DNA of 64,000 nucleotides from Doryteuthis pealeii (GCA_023376005.1 CM042162.1:89135425-89199424), one strand, 5' to 3'. Counted from the stretch's first letter, positions 1-10,904 are shown. Numbers and translations are program-made. Notes: generated by a model from the sequence alone, not told the origin.

Positions 1-515
1 GACCATATTACCTGTTGGCCGTGGGTGGTGACCCGTGATGCTTAAGGATGGAGTCTTGGTGGGTGAGCTATCCATGGCCTGCAACACTCCACTTAGACCC
101 TTACTTAGGCTAGATGGGCGTTCAAAGAGGCCCGCTCCGTTCAATCGGCTGGTCACGTCAAGCCTTAGCACCTATATGATTGCCCCAACCCTATTGCCCT
201 TCTGACAACCCCTTTTTATCATATGGGTGCTAGAAGGCGGTCTTCATGTCCTGGAAATTACGTTAAACTCTATCTGATGGTGAGGTTCCAGTTCTGGAGG
301 CTTGGGGAATGTGGAGAACCCCTTCATCATCATTGCTCTCTGGTCCACTCTGGCCCGGAGTGGTAGTACCTGTTAGGGTCCCATCTATGGGTTAAATAGA
401 AAAATGTATTTATAAAAATATTGTATTATCCATTAAGAATGAATTTATTTCAAAACTTTATCGGCATTAAATGACCCACTGAGCTTGATATGCCGTAAAA
501 CAAAACAAACGGGCT
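1..515 (+). repeat. SINE1-like retroposon copy, cut by window start
   Basis: This is a member of the most abundant dispersed family in the window, called SINE1 here. The recognisable consensus is about 590 bp. It contains a block with GACGGGCGGTCGGAGAGG, a TCTGATGGTGAGGTTCCAG segment and an AT-rich 3' part, and ends GATATGCCGTAAAAC followed by AAAAC-type units. Related copies lie at 4,186-4,795 (near full length, minus), 23,247-23,690, 30,390-30,760, 34,145-34,330 and at the palindrome centre. I see no convincing pol III A/B boxes, so calling it a SINE rests on size, copy number and the simple A-rich tail. Its 3' part is also the left arm of the fold-back at 266-973. Confidence 0.7.
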
Positions 516-973
516 ATATGACATTTAGGCACCTCTTTTTGATCTCGATTAAGAAAGGACATGTTTTTTCATTTACACCGTCAATATTCGGTTGTTGGTT
601 AGGGTTAGGGGTTAGTGTTAGGGGTTAGTTTTATAATCTAAAAACATAAATCTAAAAATCGTCTGTTAAAACAACCGGATATTGAGGGTGTAAATGAAAA
701 CATGTCCTTTCTTAATCGAGATCAAAAAGGGGTGCCTAAATGTCATATAGTCCGTTTGTTTTGTTTTACGGCATATCAACCTCAGTGGGTCATTTATTGC
801 CGATAAAGTTTTGAAATAAATTAATTCTTAATGGATAATACAATTTTTTTATAAATACATTTTTCTATTTAACCCATAGATGGGACCCTAACAGGTACTA
901 CCACTCCGGGCCAGGGGGTCTCCATATTCCCCACGCCTCCAGAACTGGAACCTCACCATCAGATAGAGTTTTA
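266..973. repeat. Fold-back element with TTAGGG-like core
   Basis: The left arm (266-592) and right arm (672-973) are reverse complements. The sequence runs through the 3' half of a plus-strand SINE1, then a non-SINE arm (starting GGGCTATATGACATTTAGG), a short centre with degenerate TTAGGG repeats at about 598-628, then the same arm and SINE1 3' half inverted. The junctions between SINE1 and the inner arm are the same on both sides. The SINE was therefore inverted together with the arm, or two copies flank a TIR element in opposite orientation. Confidence 0.75.
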
Positions 974-975
974 TA
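757..975 (-). repeat. SINE1 3'-half copy
   Basis: This is the reverse complement of the 3' part of SINE1, starting with GTTTGTTTTGTTTTACGGC and running to the GAGGTTCCAG block. It is the outer right arm of the 266-973 fold-back. Confidence 0.75.
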
Positions 976-976
976 T

Positions 977-1150
977 GGTCAACAGTCTTAATGACGTAAA
1001 ACAATTTCTATTAATAATTGGGTTTTAAATAAAAAATAAAATCATGGAGAATGTGAATAAATGTAAATAACAAAGGGAAATGTGATTTGTATAGTAATAT
1101 AGTTTCGGTTACAGACAGAATAACTCACAATCTCCATTATAATAAGATAT
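977..1150 (+). repeat. 3' end of dispersed repeat Rep-3
   Basis: This is homologous to 34,915-35,080, sharing segments such as AGTTTCGGTTACAGACAG and CAATCTCCATTATAATAAG. Both copies end directly in a (TA)n tract. It is the terminal part of the ~640-bp family seen more fully at 32,059-32,705 and 34,449-35,080. Confidence 0.65.
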
Positions 1151-1156
1151 ATATAT

Positions 1157-1231
<75 letters not shown>

Positions 1232-1234
1232 GTG
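1147..1234. repeat. (TA)n(TG)n compound microsatellite
   Basis: A TA run passes directly into a TG run. This compound type recurs many times in the window, usually at the end of a dispersed repeat. Confidence 0.95.
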
Positions 1235-1579
1235 TCGCTCTGTGTCTGTGTGTCTGTATAAAATGTCATTTACATAAGACCCGTTCAAATCACACGGCTC
1301 ATTTAAATGAACAAACGATCTGTCCTTGACAGAAAACATCTGGATGTTCTTGACATCATCATCCACGCATATAATCATATCTTCACGAAACAATAGTTAT
1401 TTTTTCCGTCTTTTCAATAAGCACAAAAGTCATCTTATAGCGGAGAGAGTGACGCTAAAATCAAAACTCAACCTTGGTCGTTGCAAAAAAAAATGCTGGG
1501 CCCCAATGGCATTCCAGTTCAAGGGAGCTTAGGCATTAGACTCAACCTGTTAGATTCCATATAGCCTTTTTTTTTTTGG

Positions 1580-1655
1580 CCTCCACTTAGGCGAGATGGA
1601 CTACCGGACAGGCCCGCTTTAATCAATCGGCTGGTTACATCAAGCCGTAGAACGT
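1580..1655 (+). repeat. SINE1 internal fragment
   Basis: It matches the SINE1 block around CAATCGGCTGGTCAC, with several substitutions. It is flanked by a poly-T run. Confidence 0.5.
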
Positions 1656-1666
1656 GTTTCTGATGT

Positions 1667-2075
1667 ATTGTCCTCGCCCGGAAGATGGTACTTCCGGCTG
1701 AGGGACAAAGCGAAAGATAAAACTATATATTTAAAAAGAAAGAGAAAGCGGAAGAGATGGTTTCCGGTCAAGGAAGCAGGGTGAAGATAAAGAAATATAT
1801 AACAAAGGTCCGTTATCAGATCAAAAAGATAAAGATGTGTAGGCGTGTCGTCAATACAAAAAGCCAGAGGGCAAGCCGACAGCAGAGACGCCAGCCGGAA
1901 GCGGAAAGGACATTTCACGTCTCCCGTCAGCAACCACCCCTCGTGCACTCATTGTAAGCTCTGTGCCTTCACCACCCACACACCGAAGAAAATAAAGAAG
2001 GGTCCTCTCATTGTACATACGTATCTTTTGTTATTGAAGTCCAGTAGTCAGTAGTAGCTGACTACTAACATACAT
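1667..2075 (+). mobile_element. LTR-like segment, family 2
   Basis: The segment starts near TGTCCTCGCCCGGAAG and is homologous to 17,252 onward: CGGAAGA near the start, a purine-rich AAAAAGAAAG block, then TATATAACAAA and CGTTATCAGATCAAAA. An AATAAA hexamer lies at about 1,990. The shared block, the TGT start and the polyadenylation-like hexamer suggest a retroelement LTR. No partner LTR, primer-binding site or coding region is visible here, so the class is uncertain. Confidence 0.35.
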
Positions 2076-3130
2076 AGCTTTGGGTACTGTGGCCGTACCC
2101 GCTACGTATACAGATACGCGATTTAGCAACGTGAAGAAAAAGTCGCTATATAACATAGAATTTGATGCCAGTACGCACATTGCTCTCATGACAAACCCAA
2201 AACCTTTTTTTATTCTTTCGGTGTTAGAAGGCGACGGCTGGGACTCTTAGTGTCCTGGGTTTGAGTTTATACAATTTGCCTCATACAACGTGTGATACCC
2301 TGCTGCTGATATTGTTATTTATACTGGCTGTTCTGGTCATACCTACACACATTGCTTTGAACCTTTGTGGACGACAGAACATAGGATTATATCTCTGGAC
2401 CTTTGAACTATGTAGGATTCCATAACTCGGGACTTATTCACTTACCAAAGGATTCTATAGCTCAGGACTTACTTAATTTAAGTCCATTTCAACTGGCCAA
2501 GGATGGCGGTCAGAAACTTAACAGTTATAACACAAAGAAGAGCCAAAAATAATAAAATGAGTAAAAGAGGAACAGATTAGAGAAACTATTTTACAAGAAA
2601 GAAGAATGATTGGTGAACTAATTGAAACTTTGAAAATAAATGGATTTTTTTTCTTCACACGTGTGATAGCACGTGCGATATCCTGCCTTCATCAGCTACC
2701 AACTAGGAGTGATAACACAGTTTCAGTAGCTAAGGCAGGACTGCCACTCCCAGCGCTACCAAACATCTTTTGCCACCGGACAGGGTATTAAAAAAAAAGA
2801 TAAAATAATGCAGAGAAGAACTTATAAGATCCGTTCATCTTAGGAATTTTGTTATCAGTGCAGTTTGTTATTCAAAAACGCGTTTGCTTTCGGCCGTCGA
2901 TTCCTATTTTTGAAAGAAACGAAATGACTGAGTGTCCCAGAAATCCACGGCACCCAACCTCAATAGGAATAACATGGCATGTCCAACCCTTTTCCACGCA
3001 GTCAGCACGCAGTGACTCGTACCTGTTCTTTTTTTAGCTCGTGTGCTTTTTTACCAATATATTACTTAATATTGTACCATGTCTAAAGCTGCAAAAAAGT
3101 AAGACATTCCTTAGAAAATTAGTTCAGTTT
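2076..3130. other. Unassigned AT-rich stretch
   Basis: I recognise no gene. A weak SINE1-like fragment lies at about 2,218-2,270. The small ORFs here have no domain I know and no splice context that convinces me. Confidence 0.5.
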
Positions 3131-3137
3131 CGTCCTA

Positions 3138-3622
3138 AAAAAGCTTGGCTGAACTTGCACAAAGTTGTCAAAATTATGGTGACCCAGAAAAAACAGAACC
3201 TACAAATTTTGTAATAAAACTGATAACTTTAACTAGTTGGGCTTGGGTTAGGGTTATGGGTTAGGGTTATGGGTTAGTGTTATGGGTTAGGTGTTAGAGT
3301 TAGGGTTAGGGTTGGGGTTGGTGTTTAAGGTTAGTTTAATGGGAAAATGAATAAATAATTTGGGTTTTGTTTTTTCTGGGTCACACTGTATACTGGTGAC
3401 CCAGAAAAAACAGAACCCACAAATTTTGTAATAAAACTGATAATTTTAACTAAGGGGGGTTTAAGATTAGGGTTAAGGTTTAGGGTTAGTGTTAGGGGTT
3501 AGGGTTAGGGTTGGGGTTGGGGTTTAAGGTTAGTTTAATGGGAAAATAAATAAATAATTTGGGTTCGGTTTTTTCTGGTTCACCCTAATTTCGACACCTT
3601 TGTGCAAGTTCAGCCAAAAGCT
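3138..3622. mobile_element. Nested TIR (MITE-like) elements with TTAGGG-like cores
   Basis: Two similar ~200-bp units lie side by side (about 3,179-3,386 and 3,395-3,585). Each begins TGACCCAGAAAAAACAGAAC and ends with its complement GTTTTTTCTGGGTCA. Each carries a core of GGTTAGGGTTAGGG-like repeats and the block TTAGTTTAATGGGAAAAT. An outer inverted repeat (AAGCTTGGCTGAACTTGCAC / GTGCAAGTTCAGCCAAAAGC) encloses both. The layout fits a MITE with a tandemly duplicated inside. There is no coding capacity. Confidence 0.75.
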
Positions 3623-3839
3623 TTATCTTCAATAATAAAAATCTCGCAGCGAAGTGTGGGTACTACAGCTAGTGTAGCCTAAAAGAATTATGTGTGTAGA
3701 ACAATTGAGAATATCTGGAAAAAGAGAGAATCAGACATGTCTTGTGAGGTCATGACCATGTGGTTGAGTTTTTTTTTCGTGACGTCAGTCATAATGGAGT
3801 ATTATTTCGAAGTAGGCCTGTTTAGCTTTTACAAGATAT

Positions 3840-4175
3840 GACAGCTATTGCAACGTCAGCATTTGCTTTTGAAAATGGGAAGCGAAAACCGGTGCTTGGA
3901 AGTGTTCACGAGAATTGGTTTTTAGGATTATTGTTCATGGCAGATTTGCCAAGGACCTTTTGAGAGTTGTATCCAGGGATGCAATAACACCCGAGGCGAA
4001 ATGCCGACTCTCTATCACAGCTAGAAAAAAAAGAGACGTTCCGCGCATTCCGCCAATTTATATGGACCTGTACCCATAGGAACAAGTGTTGCTACGTCGT
4101 TTGCTTCACAGAACAGTTATTCAGACGAATGGCAGGAAAAAAAACTTCATGAATTCAAGAGACAACAGTTGAATG
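3840..4175 (+). repeat. Dispersed repeat Rep-4, copy 1
   Basis: About 3,990-4,140 matches 6,780-6,920. The shared pieces are ATGCCGACTCTCTATC, GTTGCTACGTCGTTTGC and TTCAGACGAATG. The block has no coding signal I trust. Confidence 0.6.
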
Positions 4176-4185
4176 GTTTGGTTTG

Positions 4186-4795
4186 GTTTGTTTTGTTTTA
4201 CGGCATATCAACCTCAGTGGGTCATTTAATGCCGATAAAGTTTTGAAATAAATTCATTCTTAATGGATAATACATTTTTTATAATAATATTTTTCTATTT
4301 AACCCATAGATGGGACCCTAACAGGTACTACCAACTCCGGGTCAGAGTGGACCAGGGCGTAATGGTGATGAAAGGGTGCTCCACATTCCCCAAACCTCCA
4401 AAACTGGAACCTCACCATCAGATAGAGTTTAACGTCATTCCCAGGACATGTAGACCCTCAGTCACCGCCTTCTAGCACCCATATGATAAAAAGGGTTTGG
4501 GGCTTACCATAAGGGCAATAGGGTTGGGAAAATCATATAGGTGCTAGGGCTTGACGTGACCAGCCGATTGATCGGAGGGGGCCTCTCCGACCGCCCGTCT
4601 AGCCCAAGATAGGGTCAAAGTGGAGTATTGGATGTCATGAACTGCTCATCCACCTGAGCTCTATCCATAAGCATCACGGGTCGCCACCCACGGCCAACAG
4701 GTGGTCCCATTGGGGGAGTCTTATCCCTCTGCAGAGGTGCAGTCGGTGTATTCTAACGCCTCAGCCGACAGGGCGGATAGTTGAATGGGAAGTCC
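4186..4795 (-). repeat. Near full-length SINE1-like copy
   Basis: This is the most complete SINE1 in the outer region. On the minus strand it starts at the segment containing CTGTCGGCTGAGGCG and ends GCCGTAAAACAAAACAAACC. Use it as the reference copy of the family. There is no ORF longer than expected by chance. Confidence 0.75.
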
Positions 4796-4938
4796 GTTCA
4801 TTAATATGGCCTCTTCTCCGTACTAATATATGTTAAACTATTTCGAACGTCCTCACTTATTTTATATAAACATCCCTATAAAAATATAATTACGTAGAAA
4901 TAAGATAGTTATGAGGGAAAGAAATACTCGACTTGATT

Positions 4939-4940
<2 letters not shown>

Positions 4941-5007
<67 letters not shown>
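4941..5007. repeat. (TA)n microsatellite
   Basis: This is an interrupted TA dinucleotide run. Confidence 0.9.
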
Positions 5008-5009
<2 letters not shown>

Positions 5010-5224
5010 CCCAAACAATAACATTGGTAAACACGCTTCATCCACTTATCAATAAGTTTGGGAATATTAATAACATTTTATTCTTTGCAATACAAATTGT
5101 ATCCATCCACTAAAACTTCCAAAATTTTTATAACGGTCTCTGCGTTCCAAAAATGATTTTTTTTAAATATTCTTTTTTCGAACATTTTTAAAAATTCTGT
5201 TTTGTCTCCAACGAATTTTTCTCT

Positions 5225-5506
5225 ACTCAAAAAATAAAAATTCACTCTGATGAAGGTCACAAAAAATCTCTCTGTGTACGGAATATTTTTACATTTTTCC
5301 TATTATTATTATTATCATTATTTCAATTTCATCTGATTATTTTAATAATAATAATAGCGTAATCCGTATACATTTTGATAAACTGACCGAAACACATGTG
5401 TAAGTGATATCGATTAAAGTGATATCGATTAAATTCATTTTATCCATCTACATTTCTTTTCTTTACTCATTTTCCCTCATATTTTCGGATTCAATTCCCT
5501 TACCAT

Positions 5507-5510
<4 letters not shown>
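5225..5510 (+). repeat. Decayed hammerhead-associated repeat with 3' box
   Basis: It contains CTCTGATGAAGGTC (5,246 region), then AACTGACCGAAACACATG and, near the end, a TTTTCGGATTCAATTCCC box directly before a (CA)n tract. The same order of parts is seen in the elements at 5,990-6,572, 9,731-9,960 and 35,115-35,545. Confidence 0.5.
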
Positions 5511-5537
<27 letters not shown>

Positions 5538-5546
5538 AATATATAT

Positions 5547-5585
<39 letters not shown>
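5511..5585. repeat. (CA)n(TA)n compound microsatellite
   Basis: A CA run is followed by TA runs. It abuts the 3' box of the preceding element and the left end of the next fold-back. Confidence 0.95.
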
Positions 5586-5588
<3 letters not shown>

Positions 5589-5624
5589 TTTAACATTTTT
5601 AGAAAAAACAAAAGATGTTATGAG

Positions 5625-5678
5625 TTGCTGACAGAATCTGTTTCGACCATTTAATAGAGCTGTCTTCATCAAGAACAA
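5625..5678 (-). ncRNA. Hammerhead-ribozyme-like motif, copy A
   Basis: Read on the minus strand, helix I is TTGTT/AGCAA (one G-U). It is followed by C-TTGATGA, a weak helix II, GAA, helix III ACAG-ATT-CTGT and the cleavage-position C. Core variance: one extra U before GATGA, or C3 to U. It is the partner of copy B in the same fold-back. The fold was done by eye, and activity is unknown. Confidence 0.45.
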
Positions 5679-5739
5679 GATATGAATAAAAGACGGAAAA
5701 AAATAACCATTAGATAGGAGGTACAAACGAACCTTAGTG

Positions 5740-5793
5740 TTGCTCTTGATGAAGACCGCTCTATTAAATGGTCGAAACAGATTCTGTCAGCAA
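5740..5793 (+). ncRNA. Hammerhead-ribozyme-like motif, copy B
   Basis: Helix I is TTGCT (5,740-5,744) with AGCAA (5,789-5,793). The core CTTGATGA (5,745-5,752) has one U too many, or C3 replaced by U. Helix II is GACC (5,754-5,757) with GGTC (5,770-5,773). GAA is at 5,774-5,776, helix III is ACAG/CTGT around ATT, and C17 is at 5,788. All three helices pair perfectly. The core deviation makes activity doubtful. Confidence 0.5.
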
Positions 5794-5832
5794 ACTAATA
5801 ACATATTTTGTTTTTTCTAAAAATGTTAAATT

Positions 5833-6571
<739 letters not shown>

Positions 6572-6572
<1 letters not shown>

Positions 6573-6596
6573 ACACACACACACACACACACAAAC

Positions 6597-6627
<31 letters not shown>
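6572..6627. repeat. (CA)n(TA)n microsatellite
   Basis: A CA run and then a TA run follow the 5,960-6,572 element. Confidence 0.9.
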
Positions 6628-6759
6628 AACGTCGAAACACGATGTCTATGGATGACTTATTATATGCTCCAGTAACTCGGTAGAGCTCTACTTTAATAAA
6701 CTTTCACTGCCAGCATAACGCAATGATCATATTTTTATAGATTTGATTTCTCTGGTGAT

Positions 6760-7165
6760 CGTAAAGTATATACACTCTAGGCGAATTGCCGACTCTCTAT
6801 CGCAGCTAAAAAAAAAGGGACGTTCCTCCACTTTGTATGGATCTGTACCCATAGAAACGAGAGTTGCTACGTCGTTTGCTTCACAGAAATTTTATTCAGA
6901 CGAATGACAGAAAAATAACAAAAAAATAAATAGTGTCAGTGTCCATTGAGCACTGACAGTACTAGTTCAAAAAGTTGTCCAGGGATGGACACTGCCCATC
7001 ATTGGACTACTTCTGGAACCACTCACAAATATGCTTCCTATGAAACCCGATCATCTCTCAGAATCTCATCTCTCGGTGATGTTAGTGGTGATATAAATAA
7101 TCAAACGCATCGTAGATGCGGCTCGGAAACGAAGCGAAGTATCAACACGTACGAGAAATAGAGAA
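6760..7165 (+). repeat. Dispersed repeat Rep-4, copy 2
   Basis: Its first half matches 3,990-4,140. Its second half (from about 6,970) matches 8,425-8,620, with CTCTCGGTGATG and GATGCGGCTC in both. The homologous site near 6,934 (AGTGTCAGTGTCCATTG) is an empty-site relative of the target of the 7,951 MITE. Confidence 0.65.
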
Positions 7166-7183
7166 GAAATTCATTTTCGCTTT

Positions 7184-7318
7184 GGTCCTTACTTAGACTA
7201 GACGGGTGGTCGGAGAGGCCACTTTCGATCAATCGGCTGGTCACTTCAAACCCTAGCACCCATATGCTTGTCCCGATCCTATTGCCCTCATGGCAAGCCC
7301 CAACCCTTTTTATCTTAT
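7184..7318 (+). repeat. SINE1 fragment fused to a tRNA-derived SINE
   Basis: This is an internal SINE1 block (CTAGACGGGTGGTCGGAGAG onward). It stops at the CCCTTTTTATC block, where a SINE-B copy begins. It is either a composite or an insertion. Confidence 0.6.
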
Positions 7319-7332
7319 ATCTGGCAGAAGGA

Positions 7333-7620
7333 GGAGGCGCATGGTCTAATGTTTAGAGTCGTAGGAAATGAACTCGCCAATGCGAGTTCAATTCCTGAAC
7401 GAGCTGTTTGCATTTCACATGGCGCTAATACCCTTGGGAAGAGTATGAATCCTATTCTCCCTCCAGCTATGGGTAAATAGAAAGGTAGACTGGACTCTTT
7501 AAACATGGCTAGCTAACCAGTCTACGAGAAGGAAAACCCCAAATTCAAACCTGTTAAACTCCGCTTAAGAAATTGACCTTGTGTCGCATCCTGCTAGTGC
7601 GGAGGAGTTGGTAAATATAT
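7333..7620 (+). repeat. SINE-B (tRNA-derived), near full length
   Basis: The head resembles a tRNA gene, with an A-box-like GGTCTAATGTTTAG and a B-box-like GAGTTCAATTCC. The family body follows (GGCGCTAATACCCTTGGG, CTCCAGCTATGGGTAAATAG, CTGAATTCAAACC, GTGTCGCATCCTGC), and the copy ends in TA repeats. At least eight copies occur in the window. Most functional tRNA arms are gone, so it is not a tRNA gene. Confidence 0.8.
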
Positions 7621-7641
7621 ATATATATATATATATGTGTG

Positions 7642-7677
<36 letters not shown>

Positions 7678-7683
7678 GTGTGT
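7613..7683. repeat. (TA)n(TG)n microsatellite
   Basis: This is the tail of the SINE-B copy. It runs into another SINE1 fragment. Confidence 0.9.
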
Positions 7684-7860
7684 GCTAGAAGGCGGTGGTT
7701 GAGGTTTTTAATGTCCTGGGTATGTTTTTAAACACTTTATGATGGCTGTGCCGATTTTGGAGCTCTGGGAAATGTGGAATAACCCTTCAGAACCATTACT
7801 CCCATGTCCACTCTAACCTGGAATTATAATGAGTACCTAAAATAATGAATAAAATAAATC
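7683..7860 (+). repeat. Diverged SINE1 3' fragment
   Basis: It begins TGCTAGAAGGCGGTGG and follows SINE1 through the GGAATGTGGA block, with many substitutions. Confidence 0.55.
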
Positions 7861-7950
7861 GTCTTCGATATAAAAAAATAACGCGAGGGTCGACACAACC
7901 AACCGGCCAATTAACCCTATAACACCCAAACAAGTAGTGCCAGTGCCTAT

Positions 7951-8424
7951 TAGGGTAGGTTGATTTTTAACTTTTTTAGAATATCAAATTTTCTCAAACA
8001 GTAAAAGTTGCGTGTTGGTATAATAAATCCTGATACTAAAACTGGATTTCTCACTTGCAACACTGTTTGAGGAAATACCATCAGGGATTGCCAGTTAAAA
8101 TGCAGCAAAAACCTCGTTTTCATAATATTTGGCCCAGAAATTGGTTAGAAAATTTATCAAGTATAATATCTCAAAGAGAAAATATTGTCCTTTTTCTCAA
8201 AATGAATGAATTATTATAACTAGAATTTAAATTAAAAATATCACCCCCATCATCACCAACACCGCTGATATCACATCAGTAATAAAGTTTTAACAATATT
8301 TTGAAAGATTGAAATCTATTTCCTCAAACGAAGGTAAAATTCTGAAGAAAAATATTTGTGCGGCAATTCTTTATGTTAATTTGCAGCTTGGGATACGTTA
8401 CAGTTCGAAAATCGACCTACCCTA
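7951..8424. mobile_element. 474-bp MITE related to the 45,351 hAT-like transposon
   Basis: The ends are TAGGGTAGGTTGATTTT and AAAATCGACCTACCCTA, inverted repeats with a TAGGG start as in hAT elements. The flanks GTGCCTAT (7,943-7,950) and GTGTCCAT (8,425-8,432) look like a decayed 8-bp target duplication. Both subterminal regions resemble the two ends of the 4-kb element at 45,351-49,370. One end has TTAACATAAAGAATTG and ACAAATATTTTTCT; the other has ACTTTTTTAGAATATCAAA. It has no ORF, so it is probably a deletion derivative mobilised in trans. Confidence 0.8.
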
Positions 8425-8620
8425 GTGTCCATCCGTGGACAATTTCTAGAACTACGCATACGTAGGCGTGCAGGACTTCCTATGAAATTCGATCATCTCT
8501 CAAAATCTTCTCTCTCGGTGATGGGGCGTGGGATGTAAATAATCTATCGTATCATTGATGCGGCTCAAAAAGGAACCCAAGTAGGAACACGTAGGAATGA
8601 TTGACAAAACAGAGAATGCT
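8425..8620 (+). repeat. Dispersed repeat Rep-4, copy 3 (right of MITE)
   Basis: It is homologous to 6,970-7,165 and is split from its left part by the MITE. Confidence 0.6.
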
Positions 8621-8985
8621 CTCTAACAAAGAATGAAGGTGTGTCAGTTGATATCGCGATGAGGGGATTTACGAAGAATTGCAGACCTCTCTTGGATTAC
8701 AGTATTTCCACTGTCAGCTCGCAGAACCTGTTTCGGGTGGCACCTGACTATCACACAGCATCACGAATGCCAATCTGTAAATCTACAAGGTGTCATGGTA
8801 ACTCCAGGGAGATGAAGAATTGGATAGTGAGAGATAAATCTAGTTAAGAATTCTAAACCCTAACAGAAGCCGCTCATGAGAAATAGGAAATACACCAATG
8901 CTTATATTCATTGGTTTGAAAATCAGTTATCAATCGCTACCCTAACTTTGTGATATATGCTATATCAATGACATTGAGTGCTCTT
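8621..8985. other. Unassigned
   Basis: I recognise no feature. A 68-codon open frame lies at 8,641-8,847 on the plus strand; it has no motif I can name. Confidence 0.4.
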
Positions 8986-9016
<31 letters not shown>

Positions 9017-9020
<4 letters not shown>

Positions 9021-9250
9021 GGACTCTCTCGTCGATTTTCGACGTATGAGGGTTCATACACACAATGAACATCCACACAGTGAATTGTTTATAGTGGTGA
9101 AGGCTTGTGTTGGACCATCCACACTTTTTGGCACAGTCGATAGGAAAGAATTGGTGCATCAAGGGTTGCCACAAACCCAATCAATGACCGAACTCAGGAA
9201 TTTTGAATTCAGAGTTATCCCTCTCCTAGACTGGTTACCTACCCAAAGCT

Positions 9251-9300
<50 letters not shown>

Positions 9301-9643
9301 CAATTCCTAGACGAAGCTGTTGGCATTTCACATAGCGCTAATACTCTTGGGAAAGGTATGAATCCATATATTCTCCTTCCAGCTATGGGTTAAATAGTAG
9401 GGGAGACTGGGCCCTTCAGCCTTGGGTATGTAACCAGTCTAGGAGAGGGATAACTCTGAATTCAAAGTTCCTGAGGTCGGTCGTTAATTGGGTTTGTGGC
9501 AACCTTTGATGCACCAATTCTTTCCTATCGACTGTGTCAAAAAGTGTGGAATGGTCCTACACAAGCCTTCACCACTATAAACAAATCACTGTGTTAGGTG
9601 TTCACTAGATGAACACTCATGCGTCGAAAATCGCGAGAGAGTC

Positions 9644-9652
<9 letters not shown>
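9017..9652. repeat. Large fold-back with a SINE-B remnant in its centre
   Basis: The arms are 9,017-9,250 and 9,415-9,652. They share CTCTCGTCGATTTTCGACG-type ends, GGCTTGTGTTGGACC and CCTAGACTGGTTACC or complements, so the inner part of each arm is itself SINE-B sequence. The centre has a long (TA)n run and the SINE-B body (TAGCGCTAATACTCTTGGG, CAGCTATGGGTTAAATAG). Open frames here are shadows of the TA runs. Confidence 0.8.
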
Positions 9653-9731
<79 letters not shown>

Positions 9732-9960
9732 GTGAAAAATGGAAATGAATTCGACAATATGTTGAAAGGATAAATAAAGGAAAGAAAATGTTGAAAGGAT
9801 AAAACTGATTTAATGAATTACTAACACGTGTTTCAGACCGGAGTTTCTTCATCTACACATTGTATTCTATTTATTATTATTTTGAATATTAAATAAGATA
9901 AGGATAGTAGAACATTATAAAATAGTTAAGTGTACAAAGAAAAACGGCCTTCTTCAGGGT
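9647..9960 (-). repeat. Hammerhead-associated repeat, minus, with 3' box and microsatellite
   Basis: Read on the minus strand: a CCTGAAGAAGGCCG block (about 9,950), GATGAAGAAACTCC then TCTGAAACACGTGTT (about 9,825-9,855), then TGTCGAATTCATTTCC just before (CA)n(TA)n. This is the same order of parts as the other members. The core is decayed (TAGATGA). Confidence 0.6.
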
Positions 9961-10800
9961 AAAATGTTTGATAATAAAGCCAGTTGATGTGTATGTCCGA
10001 ATTAAACAATTAATGACAAAGTAAATATGTTGCATAGCGCGTCGTCACTGTACTAAATTGCAATAGTTTTATCTTCGTTGTAAGGGATGACAATAACACC
10101 AAAGTTATTCTCCAGAAGTTTATTGAAATAAATTCAAGCTTCTTAACTTCGAGAGAGAGGGTCAGTTTAATTAATATATTCAGTTTTTACACTTTCGGTC
10201 CTTCAATTAAATTTCTGGGCGACAAGCTTTTTCAGTTGGTAAATATTAACGCTAGCTTTTCCGACACCAACTACGCGAGGTCCCGCTCGGCCGACTACTG
10301 ACTCCGATCCCTCACTCTCTCCTCGCGTGACTGCCTCCGGGACTCTGACCTGTCTGAAGCCCTCTCGGTTCTTTTATCTTCATAGCTACACCTACGTATT
10401 TTTATCTCTTGATCTGATAACAGGCAGGTGTTAAAAACTTCTTGGTTTAATAAAACCGGGAATTCATATTTCCCTTTGTACAATATATAACAAATATACA
10501 TATTATATATCACTGGTTCTTGCTTTTTCTTACAAAAATTATGAAGATTTTATTTACATTCGAATATATATGAAAATTAAAATATACATTGAAATAGCAT
10601 TGAAAATCTACTTAAAAATGTCCAACATTTGTAAATCTTTAAATTAGACAAATAAATACACCAGGTCTTTTCCCCCTGCTCTACCCTGGCGATGCTGGGT
10701 AGCCGCTTCTAGTAAATATATGAATTAAATGGTAACTATATAAGTTTTGAACTGGCTTACCGCTGCTTAACTTTCGGGAACCGGTGCTTTTGACGTGTCT
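9961..10800. other. Unassigned; no gene recognised
   Basis: This is AT-rich, with a GC-richer patch at 10,255-10,365 (CGACTACTGACTCCGATCCC). There is no domain-bearing ORF, and no repeat partner was found by eye. Confidence 0.4.
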
Positions 10801-10808
10801 TGACCGTA

Positions 10809-10865
10809 ATACCACGTATGTCTGTTGGAATGGATAATATGCATTCCAACAGACATATGTGGTAT
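10809..10865. repeat. 24-bp near-perfect hairpin
   Basis: Arms 10,809-10,832 and 10,842-10,865 pair with one mismatch around a 9-nt loop. They begin ATACCACGTATGTCTG and end with the complement. It could be cruciform DNA or a TIR remnant. Confidence 0.8.
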
Positions 10866-10904
10866 CAACTGATATTAATCGAAAACTCGATTAATTCAGC
10901 AGAT

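Noticed and set aside
598..628. Telomere or interstitial telomere array from GGTTAGGG units
   Set aside because: Only a few degenerate units in the centre of a fold-back; also seen at 3,240-3,330 and 3,480-3,530 in another element.
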